From contig NZ_KB893555.1 of assembly GCF_000374085.1 (NCBI RefSeq), positions 1-63,154 on the forward strand: DNA of 63,154 bases. The letters run 5' to 3'. The translations under genes and the position numbers were made by a program. Source of the stretch: Spirosoma spitsbergense DSM 19989. GTDB lineage: Bacteria > Bacteroidota > Bacteroidia > Cytophagales > Spirosomataceae. Within the stretch, counting starts at the first letter, position 1. Each line of letters begins with the position of its first letter. Below are positions 52,986 to 62,435 of the stretch, piece after piece. The notes under the pieces are model-generated. The model was given only the letters and a program-made list of their open reading frames with translations. It had not been told where the DNA came from and made no database searches.

Positions 52986-52999
52986 CCTGATATTCGTCA
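52986..52999 (+). promoter_or_regulatory. Crp/Fnr-type dyad of the phosphoketolase operon
   Basis: CCTGATATTCGTCA, TGA-N6-TCA core centred at 52993.5, exactly 33 bp upstream of the centre of GAGTTTTG (53023-53030), the likely -7 element of the operon. Confidence 0.65.
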
Positions 53000-53022
53000 T
53001 TGCCTGCCTGTTGCAGGCTAGC

Positions 53023-53030
53023 GAGTTTTG
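53023..53030 (+). promoter_or_regulatory. Likely -7 element of the phosphoketolase operon
   Basis: GAGTTTTG differs from TAnnTTTG at one base. It is supported by its 33-bp spacing from the dyad, identical to that in two other promoters. Confidence 0.5.
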
Positions 53031-53095
53031 TGAACGGGATCAGCTGATTGTGTACCGTCTTTTTTCTGAAAAACCACAACCGGAAAGAACGTACG

Positions 53096-53278
53096 ATGAC
53101 AATAACCCGGCAGCCAGACCAATTAGTCACCCCCTTATTTGTCGATATCGGGGGCGTATTGCTGACCAATGGCTGGGGAAATCAATCACGTAAGCTGGCG
53201 GCTGCCACCTTCGGCCTGAATCTGGCAGAACTGGAACAGCCTCATCAGCTGACCTTCGACCAACCATACTACCTTGCC
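53096..53278 (+). pseudogene. HAD-superfamily hydrolase N-terminal remnant
   Basis: The 61 codons before the acetate kinase start encode motif I of a HAD-IA hydrolase (FVDIGGVLLTNGW) and the beginning of its cap domain, then pass without a stop into acetate kinase. An internal deletion that removed most of a HAD gene and the intergenic sequence would explain this. Confidence 0.7.
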
Positions 53279-54484
53279 ATGACCCAACGAAACCAGTACA
53301 TACTTACGATCAACGGCGGTTCATCGAGCATCAAGTTTGCAGTCTATGGCTGGGGGAAGTCGCTGACGAGGAAACTCTCGGGGCACATCGACCGAATTGG
53401 TCAGCCGAATGCCAAACTGACGTTTACCGACCCGATGACCCGGGAGCCAGATACGGCGCCGGTAGATGCCCATGATTTTACGTCGGCGGTGAATTCGCTG
53501 CTTAACTGGCTCGAAAAACAACCGGTCTTTAACCGTATCAACGCCGTGGGCCATCGGGTTGTACACGGCATGGAACATACCGAGCCCGAACGGATTACGC
53601 CCGAACTGATCGCCGAACTTCGACGGATTAGTGCCTATGATCCTGATCACTTACCCGCCGAAATTGAACTAATCGAAATTATCCGGGAGCGGCACCCGAA
53701 TCTGCCTCAGATTGCCTGTTTCGATACGGCTTTTCACCGTACTATGCCGCGCGTGGCCCAACTCCTGCCCATTCCCCGGCGGTTCGATGCGAAAGGCATC
53801 CGGCGTTATGGGTTTCATGGTCTGTCGTACGCCTATTTGCTGGAAGAGCTCGCACGGCTGGCTGGTAACGAGGTTGCGCATGGGCGGGTTATTCTGGCCC
53901 ATCTGGGCAGTGGCGCAAGTTTGGCGGCCGTTCAGGATGGCAAAAGTATCGACACCAGCATGGGGTTTACGCCAACCGGTGGGGTACCGATGAGTACCCG
54001 AACGGGCGACCTCGATCCGGGTGTGGCGTGGTACCTGATGCAATCGGAACCGTTGACGCCCACGCAGTTTAACCACCTGATCAATCACGAATCGGGTCTG
54101 CTGGGTATCTCGGAAACCAGTTCGGATATGCAGATTTTGCTCGACCGGCAGGCCAACGATGTTCGGGCGGCTGAGGCCGTTGCCCTCTTCTGCTACCAGA
54201 TTAAAAAGTATATCGGTGCCTTTGCGGCCGTACTGGGCGGACTGGAAACGCTCGTGTTTTCGGGCGGCATTGGCGAACACGCCCCCGAAGTACGGGCCCG
54301 GATCTGTCAGGGACTGGCCTTTTCAGGGATTGACCTGGATGAAAAACGAAATGCCGCCAACGCGAACGTGATTTCAACCGATGTGAGCCGGGTTACGGTA
54401 CGCGTCATTCCGACCGATGAGGAGAAAATGATTGCCCAAACGGTCTACCAACTGATGGATGCACCTATGGAATACAGTAATTAA
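53096..54484 (+). CDS. ackA: Acetate kinase with in-frame HAD-hydrolase remnant at the N-terminus
   Basis: Acetate kinase converts acetyl phosphate and ADP to acetate and ATP. The kinase proper begins about the ATG at 53279: INGGSSSIKFAVYG, GHRVVHG (Arg), FDTAFHRTMP, RRYGFHGLSY, HLGSGASLAAVQ and FSGGIGEHAPEVR are all present. The same frame extends 61 codons upstream to the ATG at 53096 (GGAAAG lies before it). That segment reads PLFVDIGGVLLTNGWGNQSR and LAAATFGLNLAELEQPHQLT, which is the start of a HAD-IA hydrolase. So the gene may be read as a fusion from 53096, or as normal AckA from 53279. The HAD part is too short to fold. First gene of the phosphoketolase operon. Confidence 0.88.
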   Translation: MTITRQPDQLVTPLFVDIGGVLLTNGWGNQSRKLAAATFGLNLAELEQPHQLTFDQPYYLAMTQRNQYILTINGGSSSIKFAVYGWGKSLTRKLSGHIDRIGQPNAKLTFTDPMTREPDTAPVDAHDFTSAVNSLLNWLEKQPVFNRINAVGHRVVHGMEHTEPERITPELIAELRRISAYDPDHLPAEIELIEIIRERHPNLPQIACFDTAFHRTMPRVAQLLPIPRRFDAKGIRRYGFHGLSYAYLLEELARLAGNEVAHGRVILAHLGSGASLAAVQDGKSIDTSMGFTPTGGVPMSTRTGDLDPGVAWYLMQSEPLTPTQFNHLINHESGLLGISETSSDMQILLDRQANDVRAAEAVALFCYQIKKYIGAFAAVLGGLETLVFSGGIGEHAPEVRARICQGLAFSGIDLDEKRNAANANVISTDVSRVTVRVIPTDEEKMIAQTVYQLMDAPMEYSN

Positions 54485-54503
54485 CCAAAAACATTGACAA
54501 AAA

Positions 54504-56912
54504 ATGGAAGCAATTGACGTAATGCCCCCGCAAACAAGAGAGAAAACGTACAGCCCGTTATCGCCCGACGACTACCAGCATATCAACGCCTACTGGCGGG
54601 CTGCCAACTACCTGTCCGTCGGCCAGATTTACCTGCACGACAATCCGTTGTTGCGGGAACCGCTCCGGCTGGAGCACATCAAGCATATGCTGCTGGGCCA
54701 CTGGGGTACCACACCGGGGCAAAACTTTATCTATGCGCACCTCAACCGGATTATCAGGAAGTGGAATCTCGATATGATTTACGTCTCCGGACCCGGGCAC
54801 GGTGGGCCGGCGGTGGTAGCCAATACCTATCTGGAGGGCACTTACAGCGAAGTGTACCCGGACATCAGCCGGGATGAGGCCGGGCTGAAAAAACTGTTTA
54901 CTCAGTTTTCCTTTCCCGGTGGCATTTCGAGCCATGCTTCGCCCCAGACGCCCGGCTCGATTCACGAAGGGGGTGAGCTGGGTTACTCGCTAAGCCATGC
55001 CTTTGGCGCCGTTTTCGACAATCCGGAACTGATCGTGGCTTGTGTCGTTGGCGATGGCGAAGCGGAGACCGGTCCGTTGGCCACGGCCTGGCACTCCAAC
55101 AAATTCCTGAATCCACAGACCGACGGTGTTGTGCTGCCCATTCTACACCTGAATGGCTATAAAATTTCCAACCCCACGGTACTGGCCCGCATTAGCCACG
55201 AGGAGTTGGACCAACTGCTGCGTGGTTACGGCTGGACGCCCTATTTCGTAGAAGGCGACGAGCCGGAAACCATGCACCAGCTCATGGCCGCGGCTCTGGA
55301 CGAGGCCATCACGCAAATCAAACTCATTCAGCAAGGTGCCCGTAAACCACTGGGCAATACGACTCGTCCACGCTGGCCAATGATTGTCCTGAAATCGCCG
55401 AAGGGCTGGACGGGCCCAAAAGAGGTGGACGGCGTGCCCAACGAAGGAACGTTCCGGTCACACCAGGTACCGCTGGCCGTATCGGCAACGACACCCCCGG
55501 CGCATCTGGCCCAGCTGGAAGGCTGGCTTCGGAGCTACAAACCCGATGAACTTTTCGATGAAAACGGGCAACTTATACCCGAACTGGCCGCACTGGCACC
55601 CACCGGTACCCGGCGCATGGGTGCCAATCCGCAGGCCAATGGCGGGCTGCTGCTCAAAGGATTGCACCTGCCTGACTTTTGCGGGTATGCCGTCGATGTA
55701 CCGGCCCCCGGTGCGGCCGAGGCCAGCGATACGCATACCGTCGGCGAATTTCTGCGCGATGTGATCCGGATGAATCAGGAGCCCCGCAATTTCCGGGTAT
55801 TCAGCCCCGACGAAACGCTCTCCAACCAGTTGGGAGCCGTTTTTGAAGCCACCAACCGGCAGTGGGACACCGAGGTAGAGGTGAATGACCAGTTTCTGGC
55901 CCCATCGGGCAGCGTGATGGAAATGCTCAGCGAGCACCAGTGCGAAGGCTGGCTGGAAGGCTATCTGCTCACCGGCCGGCACGGCCTGTTCAACAGCTAT
56001 GAAGCGTTCATCCATATTGTCGACTCGATGTTTAATCAGCACGCTAAATGGCTGAAAACATGCGCAGAACTTCCCTGGCGCGCCGATATTGCCTCGCTGA
56101 ACTACCTGCTGACATCTACCGTCTGGCGGCAGGACCACAACGGGTTCACCCACCAGGACCCCGGCTTTATGGACCACGTGATCAACAAAAAAGCCAGTAT
56201 TGTGCGGGTGTATCTACCACCCGATGCTAACTGTTTACTGTCGGTGATGGACCATTGCCTGCGTTCGCGTAACTATGTCAACGTAATTGTAGCGGGCAAG
56301 CACCCGGCCCCGCAATGGCTGAGTATGGAAGCCGCCCTACTTCATTGTACCAAAGGAATCGGTATCTGGCCCTGGGCGAGTAATGACGAAGGAGGGGAGC
56401 CGGATGCGGTAATGGCCTGTTGTGGTGATGTGCCGACGCTGGAAACACTGGCCGCCGTATCGATTCTGCGGGAGCATTTACCCGAACTGAAAATCCGGGT
56501 CGTCAACGTGGTCGATCTGCTAAAACTGGAGCACCATACCGAACACCCCCACGGCCTGAACGACGCCGATTACGATTCGCTGTTCACCAAAGACAAGCCG
56601 GTAATTTTTGCGTTTCACGGCTATCCCTGGCTCATCCACCGACTCACCTACAACCGCGCCAATAACACAAATATCCACGTGCGGGGCTACAAGGAAGAGG
56701 GCACCATTACCACCGCCTTCGACATGACGGTGCTCAACGACCTGGATCGCTTTCACCTGGTGATGGATGTCATTGATCGGGTGCCCAAGCTGGGTAATCG
56801 GGGCGCGTATCTGAAACAGATACTGAAAGATAAACTCATCGAACACAAGCACTACATCACCACGAACGGCCAGGATATGCCCGAGATTCGCAACTGGACA
56901 TGGCCGGTGTAA
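54504..56912 (+). CDS. xfp: Phosphoketolase (xylulose-5-phosphate/fructose-6-phosphate)
   Basis: 802 residues, the usual length. The thiamine-diphosphate site is [19 protein letters not shown] (about 180-198). Other family landmarks are [34 protein letters not shown] and [10 protein letters not shown]. The enzyme splits xylulose-5-P or fructose-6-P with phosphate to acetyl phosphate and an aldose phosphate, without needing NAD or ATP. It starts 20 bp after acetate kinase, which converts the acetyl phosphate to ATP. This is the key step of a bifid-type shunt. Which of the two substrates is preferred cannot be read from the sequence. Confidence 0.95.
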   Translation: MEAIDVMPPQTREKTYSPLSPDDYQHINAYWRAANYLSVGQIYLHDNPLLREPLRLEHIKHMLLGHWGTTPGQNFIYAHLNRIIRKWNLDMIYVSGPGHGGPAVVANTYLEGTYSEVYPDISRDEAGLKKLFTQFSFPGGISSHASPQTPGSIHEGGELGYSLSHAFGAVFDNPELIVACVVGDGEAETGPLATAWHSNKFLNPQTDGVVLPILHLNGYKISNPTVLARISHEELDQLLRGYGWTPYFVEGDEPETMHQLMAAALDEAITQIKLIQQGARKPLGNTTRPRWPMIVLKSPKGWTGPKEVDGVPNEGTFRSHQVPLAVSATTPPAHLAQLEGWLRSYKPDELFDENGQLIPELAALAPTGTRRMGANPQANGGLLLKGLHLPDFCGYAVDVPAPGAAEASDTHTVGEFLRDVIRMNQEPRNFRVFSPDETLSNQLGAVFEATNRQWDTEVEVNDQFLAPSGSVMEMLSEHQCEGWLEGYLLTGRHGLFNSYEAFIHIVDSMFNQHAKWLKTCAELPWRADIASLNYLLTSTVWRQDHNGFTHQDPGFMDHVINKKASIVRVYLPPDANCLLSVMDHCLRSRNYVNVIVAGKHPAPQWLSMEAALLHCTKGIGIWPWASNDEGGEPDAVMACCGDVPTLETLAAVSILREHLPELKIRVVNVVDLLKLEHHTEHPHGLNDADYDSLFTKDKPVIFAFHGYPWLIHRLTYNRANNTNIHVRGYKEEGTITTAFDMTVLNDLDRFHLVMDVIDRVPKLGNRGAYLKQILKDKLIEHKHYITTNGQDMPEIRNWTWPV

Positions 56913-56916
56913 GCAC

Positions 56917-57939
56917 ATGAACGAACTCATCAAAACAGCCCGGTCCCTTGTTGCCGATGACAGGGGACTGCTGGCGATGGACGAAAGTACGCCCACCTGC
57001 AACAGGCGATTTGCCGCAGCAGGCATTCCGCAGACGGTGGAAGCCCGGCGGGCGTATCGGGAGTTGCTGATTACAACGCCCCGCCTGGGCGAGCCCATCA
57101 GCGGAGCCATTTTGTACGACGAAACCATTCGGCAGCAGACTAAAGCAGGGGTGTCGTTTGTCGATGCGCTGAATCAGGCCGGTATCATTCCGGGGATAAA
57201 AGTCGACCTGGGTGCCAAACCGCTGGCCGGTTTTCCGGAGGAGAAAATAACCGAAGGACTGGATGGCCTGCGCGAACGCCTGACGGAGTACAAACAGCTG
57301 GGTGCCCGGTTTGCCAAGTGGCGGGCCGTCATTGCCATTGGTGCCATAGGCCGTGAGCGCTTACCATCAGGTGGTTGTCTCGAAGCCAATATGCACGCAC
57401 TGGCCCGTTATGCAGCTTTGTGTCAGGAGATTGGCCTGGTGCCCATCGTGGAGCCGGAAGTGCTGATGGATGGCACGCACGACCTGGACCGGTGCTTCGC
57501 CGTGACGCAGCGGGGGCTGACCAGGCTCTTTACCCAGCTATACACCCAGCGGGTCAGACTGGAAGGGCTGCTGCTGAAACCTAACATGGTGCTGGCTGGC
57601 AAAGACTGTCCCGAACAAAACACAGTGGAGCAGGTGGCCGATGCGACCGTAACGTGCTTGCTGCGAAGCGTTCCCCCGGCGGTGGCAGGCATCGCGTTTT
57701 TGTCGGGTGGGCAATCGCCCGAACAGGCTACCAGCCACCTGAATGCCATGTACATACAATTCGCCGGCAAACTACCCTGGCCGCTAACTTTTTCGTTTGC
57801 CCGCGCCATTCAGCAACCCGCCCTCGACCGCTGGAAAGGGCAGGACCCGAATGTGGAAGCTGCCCAACAAATCCTGTTTTATCGGGCAAGCTGCAACCGT
57901 GCCGCCCGGCAGGGGCAGTACCGTGAAGAACGTACCTGA
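56917..57939 (+). CDS. Class I fructose-bisphosphate aldolase
   Basis: 340 residues of the Schiff-base class I aldolase family. The N-terminal LVADDRGLLAMDESTPTCN and GAILYDETIRQQT, and the lysine-containing GLLLKPNMVLAG near residue 225, with GIAFLSGGQSPEQAT at the C-terminal side, are the family signatures. It cleaves fructose-1,6-bisphosphate reversibly. The gene begins 5 bp after the phosphoketolase stop codon, so translational coupling is likely. In this operon it could link triose phosphates from the shunt to glycolysis or gluconeogenesis. Confidence 0.93.
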   Translation: MNELIKTARSLVADDRGLLAMDESTPTCNRRFAAAGIPQTVEARRAYRELLITTPRLGEPISGAILYDETIRQQTKAGVSFVDALNQAGIIPGIKVDLGAKPLAGFPEEKITEGLDGLRERLTEYKQLGARFAKWRAVIAIGAIGRERLPSGGCLEANMHALARYAALCQEIGLVPIVEPEVLMDGTHDLDRCFAVTQRGLTRLFTQLYTQRVRLEGLLLKPNMVLAGKDCPEQNTVEQVADATVTCLLRSVPPAVAGIAFLSGGQSPEQATSHLNAMYIQFAGKLPWPLTFSFARAIQQPALDRWKGQDPNVEAAQQILFYRASCNRAARQGQYREERT

Positions 57940-57993
57940 CCGGTTTGACCGATAGACGGCGCAACGCGCCGAAAGTATTTCTCCTCAACGAAC

Positions 57994-59664
57994 ATGAACA
58001 TAAGCCCTTTGGCCGGGAAACCCGCCCCGCCAGCCATTCTGGTGAATATCCCCGCGCTGATTACCGCCTATTACACGGACGCACCCGACCCGGAAGTAAC
58101 CACCCAGCGAATCGCCTTTGGCACATCGGGCCATCGGGGTTCATCCCTGACCCGGTCGTTTAATGAAGCGCATATCCTGGCTATTACGCAAAGCATTTGT
58201 CAGTATCGAAAAACGCACCGGATCGACGGCCCGCTGTTTCTGGGCATGGATACCCACGCACTGTCGGTGCCTGCCCACGCTACCGCTCTGAAAGTACTGG
58301 CGGCCAATGGCGTTGAGGTGATGCTGGCCAAAACGGACGAATACACCCCCACGCCGGTCATTTCGCACGCTATTCTCCGGCATAACAAAAGCCGCAAAAC
58401 CGGACTGGCCGACGGTATTGTGATTACACCATCGCACAACCCGCCCCACGATGGCGGCTTAAAATACAACCCGCCCCACGGCGGAGGAGCCGACATAGTG
58501 GTTACCCACTGGATTGAAAAACAGGCCAACGAATTGCTCGACCACGGCCTGACCGGTGTGAAACGTATGCCGCTGGCCCAGGCCCTGAAAGCCCCCACTA
58601 CCCACACCTACGATTACCTCAATACCTACATTGGTGATCTTGGGCACGTAATCGACATGGACGTTATCCGGAGCAGCAACATTCGTATGGGTGTTGATCC
58701 GCTCGGCGGTGCGGGGGTTCATTACTGGGAACCTATTGCGGAGCAGTATAAACTCAACCTCACGGTTGTCAACAAAGCGGTTGATCCGACATTCCGGTTC
58801 ATGACCGTAGACTGGGACGGGCAGATACGGATGGATCCTTCATCGGCCTACGCCATGCAAAGTCTGATCGGGTTAAAGGACACGTTCGATATCGCTTTTG
58901 CCTGTGATACGGACCACGACCGTCATGGTATCGTGACCAAAAGCAATGGCCTGATGTCGCCTAATCATTACCTCTCGGTTTGCATCCATTACCTGTTTCA
59001 GCATCGCCCCGACTGGCAGAAGCGGGCTATGGTCGGCAAGACGGTGGTGACAAGTCAGCTACTGGGCCGGGTGGCGGCAAAACTGGGCCGGGACCTGTAC
59101 GAAACGCCCGTTGGCTTTAAGTGGTTTGCCGAGGGTCTGCTCGAAGGTTACCTTGGTTTTGCGGGTGAAGAAAGTGCCGGAGCCGCGTTTTCCCGGCTGA
59201 ACGGCCACGTCTGGACCACCGATAAAGATGGCTTTATTCCCGCCCTGCTTTCGGCCGAAATGACATCCCGCCTGGGAAAAGATCCCGGTGAACTGTACCA
59301 GGCCCTCACTCAGGAACTGGGCGAACCGGTGTATGACCTGAAAGAAGCCCCGGCCACGCCCGAACAGAAGAAAAAACTACAGGCACTCACCGCCAGTCAG
59401 GTTACGGATACCGAACTGGCTGGCGAGAAAATCGACTCGATACTGACCCATGCACCCGGTAATGGGGCGCCCATCGGTGGACTCAAAGTATCGACCCCAA
59501 ATGGGTGGTTTGCCGCCCGCCCCTCCGGAACCGAGGCCATCTACAAAATTTATGGGGAGAGTTTTCTGGGGAATGAGCACCTCAATAAAATTCTGGCGCA
59601 GGCGCAGGAAATCGTTGATACTGCCCTGTCGGCCCCTCAATCAAAACAGAATCCTGACGTATGA
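57994..59664 (+). CDS. pgm: Phosphoglucomutase (alpha-D-glucose phosphate specific)
   Basis: 556 residues of the phosphohexomutase family, E. coli Pgm type. GTSGHRGSSLTRSFNEAH is near the N-terminus, the active-site Ser is in VITPSHNPPHDGG, the metal loop is CDTDHDRHG, the sugar-binding loop GEESAGAAF, and the C-terminal phosphate-binding RPSGTEAIYK is present. It interconverts glucose-1-P and glucose-6-P. Together with the following phosphorylase it would turn stored glucan into glucose-6-P. The gene overlaps that of the phosphorylase by 4 bp (ATGA). Confidence 0.94.
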   Translation: MNISPLAGKPAPPAILVNIPALITAYYTDAPDPEVTTQRIAFGTSGHRGSSLTRSFNEAHILAITQSICQYRKTHRIDGPLFLGMDTHALSVPAHATALKVLAANGVEVMLAKTDEYTPTPVISHAILRHNKSRKTGLADGIVITPSHNPPHDGGLKYNPPHGGGADIVVTHWIEKQANELLDHGLTGVKRMPLAQALKAPTTHTYDYLNTYIGDLGHVIDMDVIRSSNIRMGVDPLGGAGVHYWEPIAEQYKLNLTVVNKAVDPTFRFMTVDWDGQIRMDPSSAYAMQSLIGLKDTFDIAFACDTDHDRHGIVTKSNGLMSPNHYLSVCIHYLFQHRPDWQKRAMVGKTVVTSQLLGRVAAKLGRDLYETPVGFKWFAEGLLEGYLGFAGEESAGAAFSRLNGHVWTTDKDGFIPALLSAEMTSRLGKDPGELYQALTQELGEPVYDLKEAPATPEQKKKLQALTASQVTDTELAGEKIDSILTHAPGNGAPIGGLKVSTPNGWFAARPSGTEAIYKIYGESFLGNEHLNKILAQAQEIVDTALSAPQSKQNPDV

Positions 59665-62204
59665 ACAATGAAAAAATCAACCCCAATCAGCTATACGGCT
59701 TATTGCCCACGACTGCCGACGGTATCGAAACACTGACCGAACTGGCACTCGATGTACAGTGGTCGTGGAACCACGCAGCCGATGACTTGTGGCAGCAACT
59801 CGACCCGGAACTGTGGGATCGTACCCATAACCCGTGGATCATTTTGCAGACGGTCTCGCGGGAAGTGCTGGAACAGAAATTGACCGACAACGACTTTCGC
59901 GGAAAAATGGACGCGTTGATGGCGTTCGAACAACACGCAGCAACGGACACGAAATGGTTTCAGCAAAGCCATCCCGATACGCCCCTGACGTGCGTGGCGT
60001 ATTTCAGCATGGAGTATATGCTCAGCGAAGCGTTGCCTATCTATGTGGGTGGTCTGGGCAACGTGGCGGGCGATCAGCTAAAATCGGCGAATGACCTGGG
60101 CGTACCCGTTGTAGCCATAGGTCTGCTGTACCAGCAAGGCTATTTTCGGCAGGAAATTGACCGGCAGGGGGCGCAGCAGGCCCTGTTCCCCTACAACGAT
60201 CCGGGTCAGCTACCCATCACCCCCCTGCGCCTGCCCAACGGCGAGTGGTTGCGCCTGCCCATCACCTTATCCGGTTTTACCGTTTGGCTGCGTACCTGGC
60301 AGGTGCAGGTGGGTGGGGTAAAACTGTACCTGCTCGATAGCAACGATGCCGCTAATCTGCCAACCCACCGCGGCATCACGACCGAACTCTACGGCGGTGG
60401 ATCAGACCTGCGTATCCAGCAGGAGGTCGTCCTAGGCATTGGTGGCTGGAAACTGCTCATGACCCTGGGCATCAGGCCGGAAGTGTGCCACATGAACGAA
60501 GGCCATGCCGCTTTTCTGGTGCTGGAGCGGGCCAGTACGCTGATGAAAGAAACCGGACTCCCGTTCGACGCGGCCCTTGCCGTTACCCGAACCGGCAATC
60601 TGTTTACGACCCATACAGCCGTGGCGGCTGGTTTCGACCATTTCAGTCCGGCCCTGATGGGGCAGTTTCTTGGGGATTACGCCCGCAATGAGCTGGGTAT
60701 TGATTTTGATACACTGATGGCGCTGGGGCGCCAAAGCCCAACCAACTCGTCGGAGAGTTTCAACATGGCCTACCTGGCCATTCGGGGCAGCGGGGCCGTC
60801 AATGGGGTTAGTCGGTTGCACGGGGTGGTCAGTCGACAGTTGTTCAATGATCTTTTTCCCCGCTGGCCAACCGACGAAGTACCGGTTGGGTACGTCACCA
60901 ACGGGGTACACATGCCCAGTTGGGATGCCGAAGCCGCCGACCAGATCTGGACGGAAGCCTGCGGCAAAAACCGGTGGCGGGGTGGACTGGGTGCCGTGGG
61001 TGATGACATCAGCAAGGTGTCTGACGAAGCCCTTTGGCAGCTTCGCACCAGTTGTCGCCACGACCTGGTCGACTATACCCGGAAGCGGCTGGAACGGCAA
61101 TTTCTGGTTTCCGGTCACCCTCCCGGACTGGTCGATATCGCTACCAAAGTCTTTGATCCCAATACGCTGACGCTGGGGTTTGCCCGCCGGTTTGTCGAAT
61201 ACAAACGGCCCAATCTGCTGCTTCATGACCCGGAACGGTTTATTCGCATCCTGACCAGCCACGAACAGCCCGTTCAACTGGTGATTGCCGGTAAAGCCCC
61301 CCCGTTCGATGAATCGGGTAAGGCGTTGATTCAGCAATGGGTGCAGTTTATCGAGCAACATAGCCTCTATCAGCATGTTGTCTTTCTGGGCGATTACGAC
61401 ATGCTCCTGGCTGAACACCTCGTACAGGGGGCTGATGTCTGGGTCAACACGCCCCGTCGTCCCTGGGAAGCCTGCGGCACCAGTGGCATGAAGGTGCTGG
61501 TCAATGGCGGCATCAATGTATCGGAGCTGGATGGCTGGTGGGCCGAAGCCTACACGCCCGACGTCGGCTGGGCACTGGGCGACATACAGGAACACGGTAA
61601 TGACCCGGCCTGGGATGCCGCCGAGGCTAACGCTTTGTATGACCTGCTGGAAAAGCAGATCGTTCCTGAATTTTACAACCGGGATCAACGTGGTATACCC
61701 GTTCGCTGGGTCGAGCGGATGCGAAAAAGTATGGCTACACTCACCCCTCAGTTTTCGACCAACCGGACCGTCCGGGAATATACGGAAACTTATTACCTGC
61801 CCGCGGCCACCCGCTACGTGAAACGGGCGGCTGATAAGGGCGCGGCTGGCGTTAGTATCATAAAGCTACGGCAAAGCATTGGGAATGAATGGAATAATCT
61901 GGAATTTGGCGATGCAACGACGGAATCTATAGCGAATGGATACCTGTTTCATGTACCCGTTATGCTCAGTACCCTGACACCCGATCAGGTTGCGGTTGAG
62001 CTGTATGCTGCGGGTATCAACGGTGAAACACCCGAGTGTATCCTGATGAAAACGGATTCTGCCAACAACAACGGAAGTAACTACGTCTATACCGCCGTGG
62101 TGACGACCCACCGCCCGGCCAGCGATTTCACCGCCCGCATCATGCCCCGGTACGAAGGCATTGCCATTCCGCTGGAAGACAACCGGATTCGCTGGCAGCA
62201 TTGA
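59661..62204 (+). CDS. glgP: Alpha-glucan (glycogen) phosphorylase, DUF3417 type
   Basis: 847 residues. The N-terminal DUF3417 region (about 15-125; LALDVQWSWNHAADDLWQQL) leads into the phosphorylase domain. It has FSMEYMLSEALPIYVGGLGN and, near the C-terminal third, RRPWEACGTSGMKVLVNGG with the lysine that binds pyridoxal phosphate. This short bacterial and archaeal-type phosphorylase releases glucose-1-P from alpha-1,4-glucan. The ATGA overlap with pgm gives translational coupling. It is the last gene of the operon, and no obvious terminator was found downstream. Confidence 0.93.
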   Translation: MNNEKINPNQLYGLLPTTADGIETLTELALDVQWSWNHAADDLWQQLDPELWDRTHNPWIILQTVSREVLEQKLTDNDFRGKMDALMAFEQHAATDTKWFQQSHPDTPLTCVAYFSMEYMLSEALPIYVGGLGNVAGDQLKSANDLGVPVVAIGLLYQQGYFRQEIDRQGAQQALFPYNDPGQLPITPLRLPNGEWLRLPITLSGFTVWLRTWQVQVGGVKLYLLDSNDAANLPTHRGITTELYGGGSDLRIQQEVVLGIGGWKLLMTLGIRPEVCHMNEGHAAFLVLERASTLMKETGLPFDAALAVTRTGNLFTTHTAVAAGFDHFSPALMGQFLGDYARNELGIDFDTLMALGRQSPTNSSESFNMAYLAIRGSGAVNGVSRLHGVVSRQLFNDLFPRWPTDEVPVGYVTNGVHMPSWDAEAADQIWTEACGKNRWRGGLGAVGDDISKVSDEALWQLRTSCRHDLVDYTRKRLERQFLVSGHPPGLVDIATKVFDPNTLTLGFARRFVEYKRPNLLLHDPERFIRILTSHEQPVQLVIAGKAPPFDESGKALIQQWVQFIEQHSLYQHVVFLGDYDMLLAEHLVQGADVWVNTPRRPWEACGTSGMKVLVNGGINVSELDGWWAEAYTPDVGWALGDIQEHGNDPAWDAAEANALYDLLEKQIVPEFYNRDQRGIPVRWVERMRKSMATLTPQFSTNRTVREYTETYYLPAATRYVKRAADKGAAGVSIIKLRQSIGNEWNNLEFGDATTESIANGYLFHVPVMLSTLTPDQVAVELYAAGINGETPECILMKTDSANNNGSNYVYTAVVTTHRPASDFTARIMPRYEGIAIPLEDNRIRWQH

Positions 62205-62435
62205 GAGTTGTAAGGCACCTGGGGATGGCCATTCGAATTGTTCGCAATCTGCCCTCAAGCGCCTGATCCGGAACCTTGTTTGACGTGAGGTAGAGCCAAC
62301 TAAAGTTGTGCTTTACCTTATGGAGTTTCGTGCTCTGACAATTTTTATGGAGCTATTTATATCCTCAGGTCCCCTTCAGTCTGTGTTCTTACAGACCATT
62401 GGTAGCTATGAATCGTCCTAAAAACAGATGACAGC

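Noticed and set aside
60432..61688. 418-codon minus-strand frame
   Set aside because: Antisense shadow of the alpha-glucan phosphorylase; no recognisable motif.
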